Shown here: piece by piece, positions 42,970-57,017 of the stretch
Layout: each line of letters opens with the position of its first letter
How positions within the stretch are numbered: the stretch's first letter is position 1
Source of the DNA: Nitrospirota bacterium
GTDB lineage: Bacteria > Nitrospirota > Thermodesulfovibrionia > Thermodesulfovibrionales > Dissulfurispiraceae
Direction: 5' to 3'
Length of the DNA stretch: 64,000 bases
Assembly: GCA_015233365.1 (NCBI GenBank)
Contig: JADFXU010000007.1
Coordinates: 1-64,000, forward strand
Translations under genes and position numbers: made by a program
The notes under the pieces: generated by a model
Told to the model about the DNA's origin: nothing
The model's input: only the letters and a program-made list of their open reading frames with translations
The model's database searches: none

Positions 42970-44403
42970 GTGATGCAAATTCTCGTTATAAATACCAATT
43001 CTCATACAGTGCCCGTGCCGGTCATGCCTTTAGGGGCGTGTCTCGTCGCAGACGCGGCAGCATCGGCAGGACAAACGGTCCGGTTTCTGGATTTAATGTT
43101 CGCAAAGAATCCCCGGAAGGCACTCACACAGGAGTTGGCGGCATTCCCTCCTGATGCCATCGGCCTTTCAGTGCGTAATATTGACGGTAACGATATGCAA
43201 AGCCCCCTTTCTTTCATTGCCGATCTTCCGCCCCTGCTTGATACGATCCGTCTCTTGTCCCGGGCCCCGGTCATTCTTGGCGGCGCAGCAGTTGCGGTAA
43301 TGCCGGAAGAAATGATTTCTTATACAGGGGCGCCTTACGCAGTACTGGGTGATGCCGCGCGTGTTTTTCCCCTCTTGCTGGAGGCCGTGGCTGACAACCG
43401 CATCCCTGAGGAAATCCCGGGTGCAGCCTGGCTCGAAAACGGGAAAGTGAGGATAAACCCCTGCGCGCCATCACCGGATATGAGAACGCACTGTCCTGTT
43501 CCCGCCTACCGGCGCTGGATCAATGTGAATAAATATCTTTCACTACAAACCACCGCGCCCCTGCAGACCAAGCTCGGATGCCGGTTTAACTGTGTCTACT
43601 GTACTTACAGCCGGATTGAGGGAGGCAACTACAGCCTCTGCACCCCGGAAAGCGTGCGTGATGCCGTTCAGAACCTTGTTTCTCAAGGCTTCAGGGACAT
43701 TGAAATCGTCGATAATGTATTTAACGCCCCGTATGACCACGCAATGGAAGTATGCGAAGAACTTGCCGGGTCGCCATCCCCTGCGCGGTTGCAGAGCATG
43801 GAGCTGAACCCGCTCTTTGTTGATGATGCCCTCCTGCAGGCAATGGCAAAGGCCCGCTTCAACAGCATAGGGATAACAGTTGAGAGCGCTTCTGATAAGG
43901 CCCTCAAAGGCCTCGGGAAGAATTATTCTGCCCGTGAAGTTTATCATGCTGCGGAGGTTGTGGCCCGCCATGACCTTCCATGTCTCTGGATATTTATGCT
44001 CGGAGGACCGGGTGAAACAGAGGAAACGGTCAAAGAGACGCTCCGTTTTGCCGAAACCCGGATACGAAAGAACGACGTTGCCTACTTCAATCTTGGCATA
44101 CGCATTTATCCGGGAACAGAGCTGGAAATGATTGCGAGAAAACAGGGCCTGCTTTCGCTCTCCCGCCGGGAGATGCTTGAACCTGTTTTTTATGTTTCTC
44201 CTGAAATATCGTATTCGTGGCTTATTCTGCATATGAGAAAAACCATCTCTGCTCATATGAACTTTGTCTGCTCGGACACTTTGGGAATGCCTTCCCTCCC
44301 CGCTATTCAGCGCTTAGGCTATACGCTGGGTATCAGGCCCCCGCTGTGGCGGTACACCCGCCTTATTCGGAGCGGGCTCCGGCTGCTGGGACTCGCCGCG
44401 TGA
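42970..44403 (+). CDS. B12-binding-domain radical SAM protein
   Basis: KLGCRFNCVYCTYSRIEGG (CxxxCxxC); N-terminal Rossmann-like B12-type domain. Confidence 0.88.
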   Translation: MMQILVINTNSHTVPVPVMPLGACLVADAAASAGQTVRFLDLMFAKNPRKALTQELAAFPPDAIGLSVRNIDGNDMQSPLSFIADLPPLLDTIRLLSRAPVILGGAAVAVMPEEMISYTGAPYAVLGDAARVFPLLLEAVADNRIPEEIPGAAWLENGKVRINPCAPSPDMRTHCPVPAYRRWINVNKYLSLQTTAPLQTKLGCRFNCVYCTYSRIEGGNYSLCTPESVRDAVQNLVSQGFRDIEIVDNVFNAPYDHAMEVCEELAGSPSPARLQSMELNPLFVDDALLQAMAKARFNSIGITVESASDKALKGLGKNYSAREVYHAAEVVARHDLPCLWIFMLGGPGETEETVKETLRFAETRIRKNDVAYFNLGIRIYPGTELEMIARKQGLLSLSRREMLEPVFYVSPEISYSWLILHMRKTISAHMNFVCSDTLGMPSLPAIQRLGYTLGIRPPLWRYTRLIRSGLRLLGLAA

Positions 44404-45452
44404 GCAGCGTCAGTATTCTATCTGTTGCAACTGCTTCGCCGCCTTACAGGGTTGACCAGGCCTTTGCAAAAGAATTCATGATGCAGCACTATGCCGGAAG
44501 TCTCAGTCCTAGACTCCTGGGAGCGCTCGAAAAGGTCTTTTCTCACCCCAGTGTAAAACAGAGGCATTTCGCACTTGATGATCCTGAAACTATTATTGAC
44601 GAGGACCCTGACAGCAGAATAGCCAGATTTACCCGGTGGTCAATCGAGCTGTCGTCCGCAGCTGTTACAAAGGCTCTCGCCCTGGCCGGCGTTGCCCGTG
44701 ACGAGGTGACAGGTCTGGTTGTGAACACATGCACCGGCTACTTATGTCCCGGCATCTCAACTTACCTCATCGAACGTTTGGGGCTTAGGCGGGACACAAG
44801 CGCTCATGATCTGGTCGGCAGCGGTTGCGGAGGGGCTATTCCCAATCTGCGGATATCAGCGGCGCTGGCAAATGAATCCGAAGAAGCGGTCGTAGTCAGT
44901 GTTTCATCCGAAATATGCAGTGCAACTTTTCAGATGGGTAATGACCTGGGACTGATAGTTTCAAATGCGCTTTTCAGCGACGGCGCTGCAGCAGCAGTGC
45001 TCCGGAGGAGTCCGAATGGGCTGGAACTGGTGTCCTCCTCGAACTTTTTAGCTCCGGAACACCGTGATAAGATACGCTACGTGTACAGGCGCGGGGAGCT
45101 TTACAACCAGCTATCAACCAATCTGCCGCTTCCGGTCAAAAGAGCTGTTGCGCAGGTTGTCGCCGACCTCCTTATGCAGCGCAATCTGAGCGTCGGGGAT
45201 ATCAGGCACTGGGCCCTCCATACAGGAGGAGAAAAGATTATAACAGCCATCAAATCCGAGATCGGGCTTACCGAGGCGCAGCTCGGTCCGACACGGTCCG
45301 TCCTCGAAAACTACGGCAATATGTCTTCGCCAACCGTGTGGTTTGTGTTGAAGGAAATACTTGATAAGGGCATTGACAAAGGCGACTGGTGCACCATGAT
45401 CGCCTTTGGCGCCGGTCTCTCCGCCCACGGATACCTGCTGAGAAAACGTTAG
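44400..45452 (+). CDS. Type III polyketide synthase (chalcone/stilbene synthase-like)
   Basis: [16 protein letters not shown] (Cys), [12 protein letters not shown] (His), [17 protein letters not shown] (Asn); GTG start overlaps upstream stop. Confidence 0.92.
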   Translation: MSSVSILSVATASPPYRVDQAFAKEFMMQHYAGSLSPRLLGALEKVFSHPSVKQRHFALDDPETIIDEDPDSRIARFTRWSIELSSAAVTKALALAGVARDEVTGLVVNTCTGYLCPGISTYLIERLGLRRDTSAHDLVGSGCGGAIPNLRISAALANESEEAVVVSVSSEICSATFQMGNDLGLIVSNALFSDGAAAAVLRRSPNGLELVSSSNFLAPEHRDKIRYVYRRGELYNQLSTNLPLPVKRAVAQVVADLLMQRNLSVGDIRHWALHTGGEKIITAIKSEIGLTEAQLGPTRSVLENYGNMSSPTVWFVLKEILDKGIDKGDWCTMIAFGAGLSAHGYLLRKR

Positions 45453-47092
45453 GGGAAGAGCGAGCGCTTCTCTTTGAGCGCTGCCCCGATAAACCCTTTA
45501 AACAACGGGTGCGGATCAATGGGCTTTGACTGGAATTCCGGATGGAACTGGCAGCCCACAAACCAGGGATGATCTTTCAACTCGACGATTTCGACCAGCT
45601 CACCATCAGGAGAGGTGCCGCTTATCACAATCCCTTTATCGCAGAGAAATTGACGATAGTCATTGTTGAATTCATAGCGGTGGCGGTGCCGTTCCGATAT
45701 TTCTTTTTTCCCGTAGGCCGTGAACGCATGTGTTCCCTCTTTGAGCTCGCATGGGTAAGCGCCGAGTCTCATGGTCCCACCCATTTGAGAGTCTTTGGAA
45801 CGCTCTTCCACTTTGCCTGTCCTATGGTTGAACCACTTGCCCATAAGGTATATTACGGGATCTTTTATGCCGGCATCGAATTCAGTGCTGTTTGCCTGAA
45901 GCCCGCAAACATTGCGGCCGAATTCGATAACAGCTGTTTGCATACCGAGACAAATGCCGAAATACGGTACTTTCTTTTCCCGCGCATACTTTATTGCCGC
46001 TATTTTACCCTCGATTCCCCTGGAGCCGAACCCCCCTGGGACCAGAATCCCGTCAACTTCAGAAAGATAATTTTCCGCGCCTTTAGCCTCTATTTCTTCG
46101 GAATCGACCCATAGCAGGGTTACCCGCGTATTGTTGGCTATGCCGCCGTGCAGCAATGCTTCGGCAAGGCTTTTATAAGCATCTTTCAGCCCCGTATACT
46201 TTCCGACTATGGCAATAGTTGTCTCAAATCCGGGTTGCTTTATACGCCGCACGACTTCCAACCAGACCGACAGGTCGGGCTCCGGCGGATTAACAAGCGA
46301 CAGGTTCTTATCCAGCAACTTGCCCAGCCCTTCAGCCTGAAAACAAATCGGGACTTCATATACGGTCTCCACATCTACTGCTGCAATAACGGCATCGGGA
46401 TCGACATTGCAATGCAGGGCAATTTTCCTTTTCACTTCGGGGGAAAGGGGCCTGTCGGCCCTGCAAAAAAGTATATCAGGCTGGATACCTATTGCCCTCA
46501 GCTCTTTGACGCTGTGCTGGGTGGGCTTGCTCTTTAACTCGCCGGCAGCAGATATATACGGCACAAGCGTCAAATGGGTATAGACGACATTCTCTCTTCC
46601 GACATCGTAACGGAACTGTCTTATCGCTTCCAGAAAAGGAAGGCTTTCGATGTCCCCAACCGTGCCGCCGATTTCAACAATAATAACATCATACTCCGGA
46701 GTAGCTACGGACTTTATTGCACTCCTTATTTCGTCGGTGATATGGGGCACAACCTGCACAGTGTCGCCGAGATAATCTCCTCTTCTCTCTTTTGTTATAA
46801 CGTTATTATAGATTTTCCCTGAGGTGAAGTTATTGGCAACAGAGGTCTTTGCATGGGTGAACCTCTCATAATGCCCCAGGTCAAGGTCGGTCTCGCATCC
46901 ATCATCAGTTACATAGACCTCCCCATGCTCAAAGGGGCTGAGCGTCCCCGGATCAACGTTGATGTAAGGGTCCAGTTTCTGCAGTGTGACCCTTAGACCT
47001 TTTGCTTCAAGGAGCGCGCCGATTGACGAGGCGGCGATCCCCTTGCCCAAAGCTGAAACAACTCCTCCTGTCACGAAGATGAATTTAGGCAT
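45449..47092 (-). CDS. pyrG: CTP synthase
   Basis: [47 protein letters not shown]. Confidence 0.97.
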   Translation of the reverse strand: MPKFIFVTGGVVSALGKGIAASSIGALLEAKGLRVTLQKLDPYINVDPGTLSPFEHGEVYVTDDGCETDLDLGHYERFTHAKTSVANNFTSGKIYNNVITKERRGDYLGDTVQVVPHITDEIRSAIKSVATPEYDVIIVEIGGTVGDIESLPFLEAIRQFRYDVGRENVVYTHLTLVPYISAAGELKSKPTQHSVKELRAIGIQPDILFCRADRPLSPEVKRKIALHCNVDPDAVIAAVDVETVYEVPICFQAEGLGKLLDKNLSLVNPPEPDLSVWLEVVRRIKQPGFETTIAIVGKYTGLKDAYKSLAEALLHGGIANNTRVTLLWVDSEEIEAKGAENYLSEVDGILVPGGFGSRGIEGKIAAIKYAREKKVPYFGICLGMQTAVIEFGRNVCGLQANSTEFDAGIKDPVIYLMGKWFNHRTGKVEERSKDSQMGGTMRLGAYPCELKEGTHAFTAYGKKEISERHRHRYEFNNDYRQFLCDKGIVISGTSPDGELVEIVELKDHPWFVGCQFHPEFQSKPIDPHPLFKGFIGAALKEKRSLFP

Positions 47093-47841
47093 TTTTCAAC
47101 CCTCTCTAGATCAATAGCAGTATCTACGCCGATTGTTTCATACGGGGTTTCATGCACTTTAATCGTCAAACCCCGCTCCAAAGCCCTTAATTGTTCAAGT
47201 TTCTCTATTTCTTCCAGCACCGTAGGCGCAAGCCGCGAAAAATGCAAGAGCACGTCTTTTCTGTAGGCATAAATACCGATGTGCTTATAATAGTGATGCG
47301 TGGCTGGTGATAACTCATCACGGTGGTATGGTATCGGGGAGCGTGAAAAATAAAGAGCAAAGAACTCATCATTGAAGACAACTTTTACTACATTCGGATC
47401 ATTTATCTCTTCCAGCCGGTCTATCTTTCTTGAAAGAGTTCCGATTGCCGCCCGTTTGTCTGCCATAACCCGTATTACCGAATCGATCATCTCAGGCATA
47501 ATCATTGGTTCATCGCCCTGGACATTCACGATAATCTGTTCATCCTGTTCGCCGTGTCCCTTGATTTTCCCGTCTGCCGCCAGTTTTGTTACAGCCTCGG
47601 CAATTCTGTCGGTGCCTGACCTGTGGTCAGTCGATGTCATGACCGCCTTGCCCCCAAACCCTTCAACGGCAGAAAAAATTTCCGGACTGTCAGTAGCGAC
47701 AAAAACGTCACTTGCCAGACGCGCTCTTCCGGCCTTTTCGTAAACATGCTGGATCATGGGTTTTCCTAAGAGGTGACAAAGGGGCTTCCCGGGGAAGCGG
47801 GTCGAACCATATCGGGCCGGTATAATTACAATGGCAGGCAT
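47071..47841 (-). CDS. kdsB: 3-deoxy-manno-octulosonate cytidylyltransferase
   Basis: [33 protein letters not shown]. Confidence 0.95.
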   Translation of the reverse strand: MPAIVIIPARYGSTRFPGKPLCHLLGKPMIQHVYEKAGRARLASDVFVATDSPEIFSAVEGFGGKAVMTSTDHRSGTDRIAEAVTKLAADGKIKGHGEQDEQIIVNVQGDEPMIMPEMIDSVIRVMADKRAAIGTLSRKIDRLEEINDPNVVKVVFNDEFFALYFSRSPIPYHRDELSPATHHYYKHIGIYAYRKDVLLHFSRLAPTVLEEIEKLEQLRALERGLTIKVHETPYETIGVDTAIDLERVEKCLNSSS

Positions 47842-47935
47842 ATCTTTCGTTATGATAACATAGTTTTGTTCGACGTGATTAGTTTACAAAATTACCGCAT
47901 AAAATTGATAGGAAGAAATACATGGACGAAGCAGG

Positions 47936-49501
47936 GTGTGCTTTATGAAAAGTTTGAAAGCGCTTTACGAGCGCCTGTACGGGCCTGCCTTTCTTTCAGG
48001 GTTTCTGCTCGTTCTTTCTTTCCCGACAGTCAATTTCTTTCCTCTCGCCTGGATAGCTCTTATTCCCCTGTTGCTGTTTCTCCGCGATAAAGACCAGTGG
48101 ACGGCCTTTACAGGGGGCTTTTATTTCGGGTTCGTCTATTTTTTAGGCACCCTTTACTGGATATACCATTCTCTTTATTATTATGGCGCCATCCCTTTAG
48201 TGCCGAGTATTCTGCTGATTGTTGTCTTATGCATGTACTTCAGCCTTTATCCGGCCTTCTTCGCATTACTCTATGCCGCGAATATAAAAAGGACCGATAT
48301 GCCTTCTCTCATTGTGGCGCCGATGATATGGACAGCCCTTGAATTCCTGCGTTCATATGCCCTTAGCGGTTTCCCCTGGTCGAGTCTGGGGTACAGCCAG
48401 TATGCGTTCCTGCCTCTCATACAGATCGCCGATATTACGGGAGTATATGGGGTGTCCTTTCTTATCGTATCCGTTAACGGCGCACTGGTCGATGTTCTCT
48501 TGCTGAAACAGAGGTATAAAGAGCGTCCGCTTGCTTCATACCTGCCTACAACGGGCGGCTTTGCAGTCCTCATTTTTTTTCTGATCTTTACTCTCGGTTA
48601 TGGAATATACCGCCTGCAGCAGGAACGGCCGGGTTCCTCAATAAAAGTTGCCGTTGTTCAGGGCAATATAGAGCAGGACAAAAAATGGGATCCCGAGTAT
48701 CAGAAGTCGGTTATCTCCATATATAAAGATCTCTCTTTTGCCGCGGCGCGCGAAACCCCTGATGTAATAGTTTGGCCTGAAACTTCCGCACCGTTTTTTT
48801 TTGGGGCGGATAAAGAGCATACCGCTGAAATGGTCTCTTTTGAGCGCCAATTCAATTCCTATCTCCTGTTTGGGAGCGTCACGGTAAAAAACAGGACTGC
48901 CCGGGCCCCGCTATCCCGGCCCCGCTATGCCAATAGCGCCATACTCCTTGATAAAAATGGCAATATCACCTATTTTTATGATAAAATACATTTGGTCCCG
49001 TTTGGGGAATTTATTCCGCTCAGACCGCTTCTGTCCTTTGTTGATTTGACGGGCGCAATAGGAGATTTTGTTCCGGGAGAAGATTATACAAAGGCTGTGA
49101 CTCCCTTTGGAAGTTTCGGGACTCTTGTCTGTTACGAGATTACATTCCCCGGCCTCGTGAGAAAGTTTTTTACGAATGGAGGGGATTTTATCGTAACAAT
49201 AACCAATGATGCGTGGTTCGGAAGGACGCCCGGTCCGTATCAGCATTTCAGTATGGCTGTATTCAGGGCGATAGAGAACAGAAAGCCTGTGATAAGGGCG
49301 GCAAATACCGGAATATCGGGGTTTATTGACAGCAGTGGAAGGATTCTCGGAGCGACAGGCCTTTTCACAAGGACGTATCTGGTATCTTCTGTAAAAACCG
49401 ACCGTACTTTGTCGTCTTACACAAAATATGGAGATATCTTTTCTTATCTGAGCATTGTTGGTACACTGCTCATGATGATAAGAAAAAGAAACAGATATTA
49501 A
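47936..49501 (+). CDS. lnt: Apolipoprotein N-acyltransferase
   Basis: Polytopic N-terminus; nitrilase-like domain (VVQGNIEQDKKWDPEY, VWPETSAPF, VCYEITFPGL). Confidence 0.94.
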   Translation: MCFMKSLKALYERLYGPAFLSGFLLVLSFPTVNFFPLAWIALIPLLLFLRDKDQWTAFTGGFYFGFVYFLGTLYWIYHSLYYYGAIPLVPSILLIVVLCMYFSLYPAFFALLYAANIKRTDMPSLIVAPMIWTALEFLRSYALSGFPWSSLGYSQYAFLPLIQIADITGVYGVSFLIVSVNGALVDVLLLKQRYKERPLASYLPTTGGFAVLIFFLIFTLGYGIYRLQQERPGSSIKVAVVQGNIEQDKKWDPEYQKSVISIYKDLSFAAARETPDVIVWPETSAPFFFGADKEHTAEMVSFERQFNSYLLFGSVTVKNRTARAPLSRPRYANSAILLDKNGNITYFYDKIHLVPFGEFIPLRPLLSFVDLTGAIGDFVPGEDYTKAVTPFGSFGTLVCYEITFPGLVRKFFTNGGDFIVTITNDAWFGRTPGPYQHFSMAVFRAIENRKPVIRAANTGISGFIDSSGRILGATGLFTRTYLVSSVKTDRTLSSYTKYGDIFSYLSIVGTLLMMIRKRNRY

Positions 49502-49509
49502 AAAAATCA

Positions 49510-49586
49510 ATGTTGGATGTTGCATTTTAAATGTTAAATTATGGAAATTTTCATTAATTCAACATCCAACATTTAACATTCAACAT
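49510..49586. repeat. Imperfect inverted repeat of degenerate 'aacatccaacatttaacat' units
   Basis: 49510..49539 versus 49557..49586, immediately upstream of the prfB SD. Confidence 0.6.
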
Positions 49587-49606
49587 AAAGTTAAGAGGAG
49601 GAAGTT

Positions 49607-50717
49607 ATGTTATTGCAGAGTGAATTAATGGAGGATCTGGCCCGTTTAAAGGGAAAAGTTCTTTCCTTAAGAGGTTATCTTTGATGTCGATAAACTGAAA
49701 AATGATTTAGCGCAGATAGAGCAGGAGCTTTTATCAGAAGAAGTATGGACCAGTCCCGATAAAATCAATGAACTGCAAAAAGCCAAATCGGAAATAGCTG
49801 AAACTATCCGGCCGGTTGAGTCTTCTCTTGATAAGGTGAATTACCTTGAAGAATCATCGACTCTTTTAAACGAAGAGGGTGGTGAGATATTCCTCGAAGA
49901 ATTCAAGAAAGAATTGGACACTCTTAAGCAGGAACTTGACGATATGGAGTTGAAGATTCTTCTTTCGGGAAAACTCGACAAGAATAATGCAATAATCACT
50001 ATTCATCCCGGGGCAGGAGGCACAGAAAGCCAGGATTGGGCCCAAATGCTTATGCGGATGTATATGCGGTGGGCTGAACGTCATGGATTTAAAGTTGAAA
50101 TAGCAGACCTGCAGCCCGGAGACGAAGCGGGAATTAAAGGCACAACCTTTACCGTTACCGGCGCTTACACTTACGGTTATCTTAAGGGGGAAGCGGGGAT
50201 TCACCGCCTTGTGAGGATTTCCCCTTTTGATGCAAATAAAAGAAGACACACTTCTTTTTCAGCAGTACTGGTTTATCCTGAAATAGAGGATGATATTCCG
50301 GTTGAAATTAAAGAAGAGGATTTGAAAATGGATACGTTCAGGGCCTCGGGTGCAGGAGGACAGCATGTCAACAAAGTATCTTCGGCTGTCAGGATAACCC
50401 ATATTCCTTCCGGAATAATTGTTGCGTGCCAGACAGAACGTTCTCAGTACAGGAACAGGGAGATGGCGATGAGAATTCTTAAATCGAGACTCTATGATAT
50501 GTCCGTTAGGGAGAGGGAAAAGAGAATGGATACTATTATAGGCGATAAAAAAGGAATATCCTGGGGCAATCAGATAAGATCGTATGTGTTGCAGCCTTAC
50601 CGGCTTGTGAAAGATCATAGGACAAACAGTGAAACAGGCAATGTTGATGCTGTTCTGGATGGGGATATAGATATCTTTATCAGAGGGTATTTGAATTCCA
50701 ATTTAGCTGTGGCATGA
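49607..50717 (+). CDS. prfB: Peptide chain release factor 2, join(49607..49681,49683..50717) by programmed +1 frameshift
   Basis: MLLQSELMEDLARLKGKVLSLRGYL then TGA at 49682 in CTT-TGA; +1 frame continues DVDKLKNDLAQIEQELL into the track ORF; GGQHVNKVSSAVRITH motif. Confidence 0.95.
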
Positions 50718-51038
50718 TGGTTGTCTTCCCTGCTGTTAAATCTTAAGTATTTAAAGAGTAGTAGTAGTAAGCGCTGTTGAATTGTTAGCAATGGATAAAA
50801 AAGATGAAATGGCAGTTAGTTTGAGCGGCAATATCTTGAACTACTTTTCTTGTCCTTTAAACATTTGGGGAAGGTCGTATTTTTAAACAGCTCAACTGAC
50901 AATTTATTGCCCTTGTTTTAACGGATAGGATATAATTACGAGGCAAAGATTATAGAATTATTAACAATTGTCAATATCATGTTAATAACAGAGGGTTTGT
51001 TTTAATTGTTTCGGGACATTTGTTTTTTATAAAGTACT

Positions 51039-52394
51039 GTGTATCGGGGATGGACTGCCGTGACTATAGAAGAAATATGGAATAAGAATCTTTTGGAGAT
51101 AGCAAAGAAAGTAGGAGACAATCTTTTTGAACTGTGGTTCAAGCCGATGAGACTGCTAGGACTTAAAGACAAGGTAATGACTATCGGCATTCCCAACAGG
51201 TTTTTCAGGGAGTGGATTGAGGATTATTATCCGTCAATTGTGAATGAAACAGCCGAAGTCATTATAGGGTATCCTGTTTCGGTCAAATATAAGATTATAG
51301 AGAAAGAAGATGCGGCGCTAAAAAAGCACGACACCAAGCTGGAGAGCAGAAAAATCAAGCTCGCAAGCAGGGGAATATATCTGAGTCCGAAGTACACTTT
51401 CGATACCTTTGTTGTGGGCCCGTCGAACCAGTTCGCTCATGCGGCCTCCAGGAGAATCTCCGAGAACCCGGGAATCGCATATAATCCTTTGTTTATTTAC
51501 GGGGGGGTCGGCCTCGGCAAGACGCACCTGATGAATGCGATAGGCAACATGATTGTCGATAAGTACCCTGATAAAGTGGTGTGCTATGTTTCTGCCGAGC
51601 AGTTCACGAATGAAGTCATTTCAGCGCTGCGTCACGAAAAGATGGCGGAGTTTAAGGACAAATTCAGAAATGTGGATGTAATGCTCATAGATGATATTCA
51701 GTTTATAGCCAATAAAACCACGACACAGGAAGAATTTTTCCATACGTTTAACGCCCTTTATGAAAAGCAGCGCCAGATTGTTGTGTCGAGCGACAGGGCG
51801 CCGCTGGAGATATCCGATATTACGGACAGGCTCAGGTCCAGGTTCAGCATGGGGCTCATAGCTGATATTCAGCCGCCTGAAGTCGAAACTAAAGTCGCGA
51901 TTATTTTAAAAAAGGCCGGAGCGGAAAAGATGGTCATCCCGAATGATGTGGCCTATTTTATTGCGACAAAAATAAAGTCCAACATAAGAGAACTGGAGGG
52001 GTGCCTGATAAAGCTGGGGGCGCATTCGTCGCTTACAGGCCTTTCGATTGATACCGAAATGGCCAAGGTGGTGCTTAAAGATCTTATAATGGACGATGAA
52101 AAACCCATTACCGTCGAGCTGATACAGAAGATTGTGTGCGATTATTTCGGTCTGAAAATTCAGGATATAAGGGCACGGAAGAGGACAAAGGAAATAGCGA
52201 ATGCACGGCAGATAGCTATGTATATAGCAAAGCGTAATACCAACCTCTCGCTGAGTGAAATAGGAAGGTATTTTGGGGGAAAAGATCATGCGACCGTAAT
52301 CTATGCCTGCAAACAGATAGAAGAAAAACGCGGCAAGGATGAAAACCTGAACAAGAGTGTCGAAAATATAGTTCGGAGAGTTACCGGCGTATAA
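51039..52394 (+). CDS. dnaA: Chromosomal replication initiator DnaA
   Basis: NPLFIYGGVGLGKTHLMNAIGN, C-terminal GGKDHATVIYACKQIEE. Confidence 0.97.
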   Translation: MYRGWTAVTIEEIWNKNLLEIAKKVGDNLFELWFKPMRLLGLKDKVMTIGIPNRFFREWIEDYYPSIVNETAEVIIGYPVSVKYKIIEKEDAALKKHDTKLESRKIKLASRGIYLSPKYTFDTFVVGPSNQFAHAASRRISENPGIAYNPLFIYGGVGLGKTHLMNAIGNMIVDKYPDKVVCYVSAEQFTNEVISALRHEKMAEFKDKFRNVDVMLIDDIQFIANKTTTQEEFFHTFNALYEKQRQIVVSSDRAPLEISDITDRLRSRFSMGLIADIQPPEVETKVAIILKKAGAEKMVIPNDVAYFIATKIKSNIRELEGCLIKLGAHSSLTGLSIDTEMAKVVLKDLIMDDEKPITVELIQKIVCDYFGLKIQDIRARKRTKEIANARQIAMYIAKRNTNLSLSEIGRYFGGKDHATVIYACKQIEEKRGKDENLNKSVENIVRRVTGV

Positions 52395-52436
52395 AACGTT
52401 CGAGGCAGAGTTAAAAACGGAATGACGGAGGGATTG

Positions 52437-53540
52437 ATGAAGGTAACGGTGGAAAAAAATGAATTGCAGAAAAAGCTTTCAGACATTCAGAACATAGTTG
52501 AGAAAAAGAATACCATGCCCATCCTGAGCCATTTTCTTCTTGTGGTCGAGAAGAGCGAAGCATACATAACGGCCACGGATCTCGAAACCGCCTTCAGGGA
52601 ACCTCTTAAGGTGACTGCGGTCGCCGATGGGAAGCTGTGCATCCCTGCAAAGAAACTGTTCGAAATTGTGCGGGAAGTGGAAGGCGATATCGTGCTTGAA
52701 TCGGGCGATCAGAAATGGCTTAAAGTCAAAAGCGGGAAAAGCAACTTCCGTCTCGCCTGTCTCTCCGCCGATGAATTTCCGGTCTGGCCGGCGCTGGCGG
52801 AAGATACTGAAAAGATGGAAATAGATTCCCTCCTGCTTCTCGAAATGATCGATAAAACCCTTTATTCCGCAGGAGAGTCGGACACCCGGTATGTTTTGAA
52901 CGGCCTGCTTTTTAACATAAAAGCGGACGGCAGTCTTACGGTTGTCGGCACCGACGGCCACAGGCTTGCGCTTTCCACCAAGGCAACGGGTTCAACACTC
53001 AAAGAAGAGAGAAAGATTATCTTTTCGAGAAAATCCCTGTCTGAACTGCGCAGGTTCCTTGATGAGGAAGCAAAGCCGGTCAAGATGGTGATGGGGAAAA
53101 ATCACATCCTGTTCGAGATCGATTCTATACAATTTCTCACCAGGCTTATAGAAGGTACTTATCCCAATTACGAACAGGTCATTCCTGCTGCAGGGGACAA
53201 GACGATTATTATAGACAGGATCGCGCTGATGAAATCGCTGCGAAGGGTCTCCATAATGAGCAAAGAGAGGAGCAGCGCCGTAAAGGTCGATATCGAGCCC
53301 AATACTATCAGGATCTCCGCTTCCAATCCCGACCTCGGGGAAGCCAAGGATGAGATTGCGATGGAATATGCGGGCGACCCGATCACGGTAGCATTCAACG
53401 CGCGGTATATTCTTGATGCCTTAAGCGTAATGAGCACGGACAACATTCTTATCAAACTGAATGAGCCGTTGAGTCCGACGCTTATAATGGAAAACGAAAG
53501 CGATGATTACAAATACGTTGTTATGCCTATGCGGCTGTAA
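52437..53540 (+). CDS. dnaN: DNA polymerase III beta subunit
   Basis: MKVTVEKNELQKKLSDIQNIVEKKNTMPILSHFLL; C-terminal VVMPMRL. Confidence 0.97.
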   Translation: MKVTVEKNELQKKLSDIQNIVEKKNTMPILSHFLLVVEKSEAYITATDLETAFREPLKVTAVADGKLCIPAKKLFEIVREVEGDIVLESGDQKWLKVKSGKSNFRLACLSADEFPVWPALAEDTEKMEIDSLLLLEMIDKTLYSAGESDTRYVLNGLLFNIKADGSLTVVGTDGHRLALSTKATGSTLKEERKIIFSRKSLSELRRFLDEEAKPVKMVMGKNHILFEIDSIQFLTRLIEGTYPNYEQVIPAAGDKTIIIDRIALMKSLRRVSIMSKERSSAVKVDIEPNTIRISASNPDLGEAKDEIAMEYAGDPITVAFNARYILDALSVMSTDNILIKLNEPLSPTLIMENESDDYKYVVMPMRL

Positions 53541-53629
53541 AAAAGAAGCAGTCAGTTATTGGTAAAGACACCCAAAATTTTATCTGTCATGCCCGAAGTT
53601 TTTAATCGGGCATCCAGGTCGTTTTATAA

Positions 53630-56083
<2,454 letters not shown>

Positions 56084-56101
56084 GTACAAGCGAGGGTTCA
56101 T

Positions 56102-56419
56102 GTGCAGCAAAAAGATCTTAAAATAGCTGAAAAGTTCAAGTCTCTGGTCGCGCAGAGGGTAAAAGTTCACGAAGTCAAAATCTTCGGTTCCCGCGCACGG
56201 GGCAATGCCACTGAAGAGTCGGACCTCGACGTTCTTATTGTAGTTGATCATCTTGATCATGCACTGGAAAAATTTATAAGCGAGTGCGCATGGGAAGCGG
56301 GGTTTCCCGAAGATGTTGTTGTCGTGCCGATCGCCATTAGCATCGATTCCATGAAAAGCAGCGCACTCCGTGAGTCAGTATTCATCAAGACGGTTTATAG
56401 AGAGGGAGTAGCAGTGTGA
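56102..56419 (+). CDS. MNT-type minimal nucleotidyltransferase (putative antitoxin)
   Basis: VKIFGSRARGNATEESDLDVLIVV: GSRARG...SDLDVLI motif. Confidence 0.9.
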   Translation: MQQKDLKIAEKFKSLVAQRVKVHEVKIFGSRARGNATEESDLDVLIVVDHLDHALEKFISECAWEAGFPEDVVVVPIAISIDSMKSSALRESVFIKTVYREGVAV

Positions 56420-56820
56420 ATGAAAAGATACTCGCGCTGATACAATACAGACTTCAACAATCCGACGACTCTATCAAAGAAGCAACAGTTCTTTTAAAAG
56501 AACGTATGAGCTATAGGGCAGTGATTAACCGTTTATATTACGCCATGTTTTATGCCGTGTTAGCCCTTTTACAGGAGAAGCAGATAGGCACTTCGAAACA
56601 CTCCGGAGCAATTTCTCTCTTCGACAAGGAATTTATCAAAGGCGGTATTTTTGATAAAGGCCTATCCATGACCCTGCATCGGGCCTTTGAACTCAGACAA
56701 AAAGGCGATTATATGGAACAGGCTGAGGTTACCAAAGAGGATGTGGACGAGATATTTCCAAAGGCCTTGGATTTTGTGAACAAGGCGAGAACATGCCTGC
56801 TCGGCACAGGCAATTCTTAG
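56416..56820 (+). CDS. HEPN-domain protein (putative toxin partner)
   Basis: [24 protein letters not shown]; overlaps the MNT gene by 4 nt. Confidence 0.88.
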   Translation: MNEKILALIQYRLQQSDDSIKEATVLLKERMSYRAVINRLYYAMFYAVLALLQEKQIGTSKHSGAISLFDKEFIKGGIFDKGLSMTLHRAFELRQKGDYMEQAEVTKEDVDEIFPKALDFVNKARTCLLGTGNS

Positions 56821-56847
56821 TAAAAATGGGATATGTTCCTCAAGGCA

Positions 56848-56960
56848 AAGACTCGGTAAAGGCGGATGAAATGTTTACCGTGCTCATGGGCGACCAGGTA
56901 GAGCCGAGAAAGGATTTCACCACCAAGCACGCGCTTGAGGCGAGGAATATAGATATTTAA
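56848..56960 (+). repeat. Displaced duplicate of gyrB 3' end (copy 2)
   Basis: Encodes [37 protein letters not shown] in frame; 5 differences from gyrB. Confidence 0.93.
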
Positions 56961-57017
56961 GGCTTATGTTGTTGTAGGTTTAAGCATAAAGTGAAATTGC
57001 CCAGCGAAAATGCTAGA

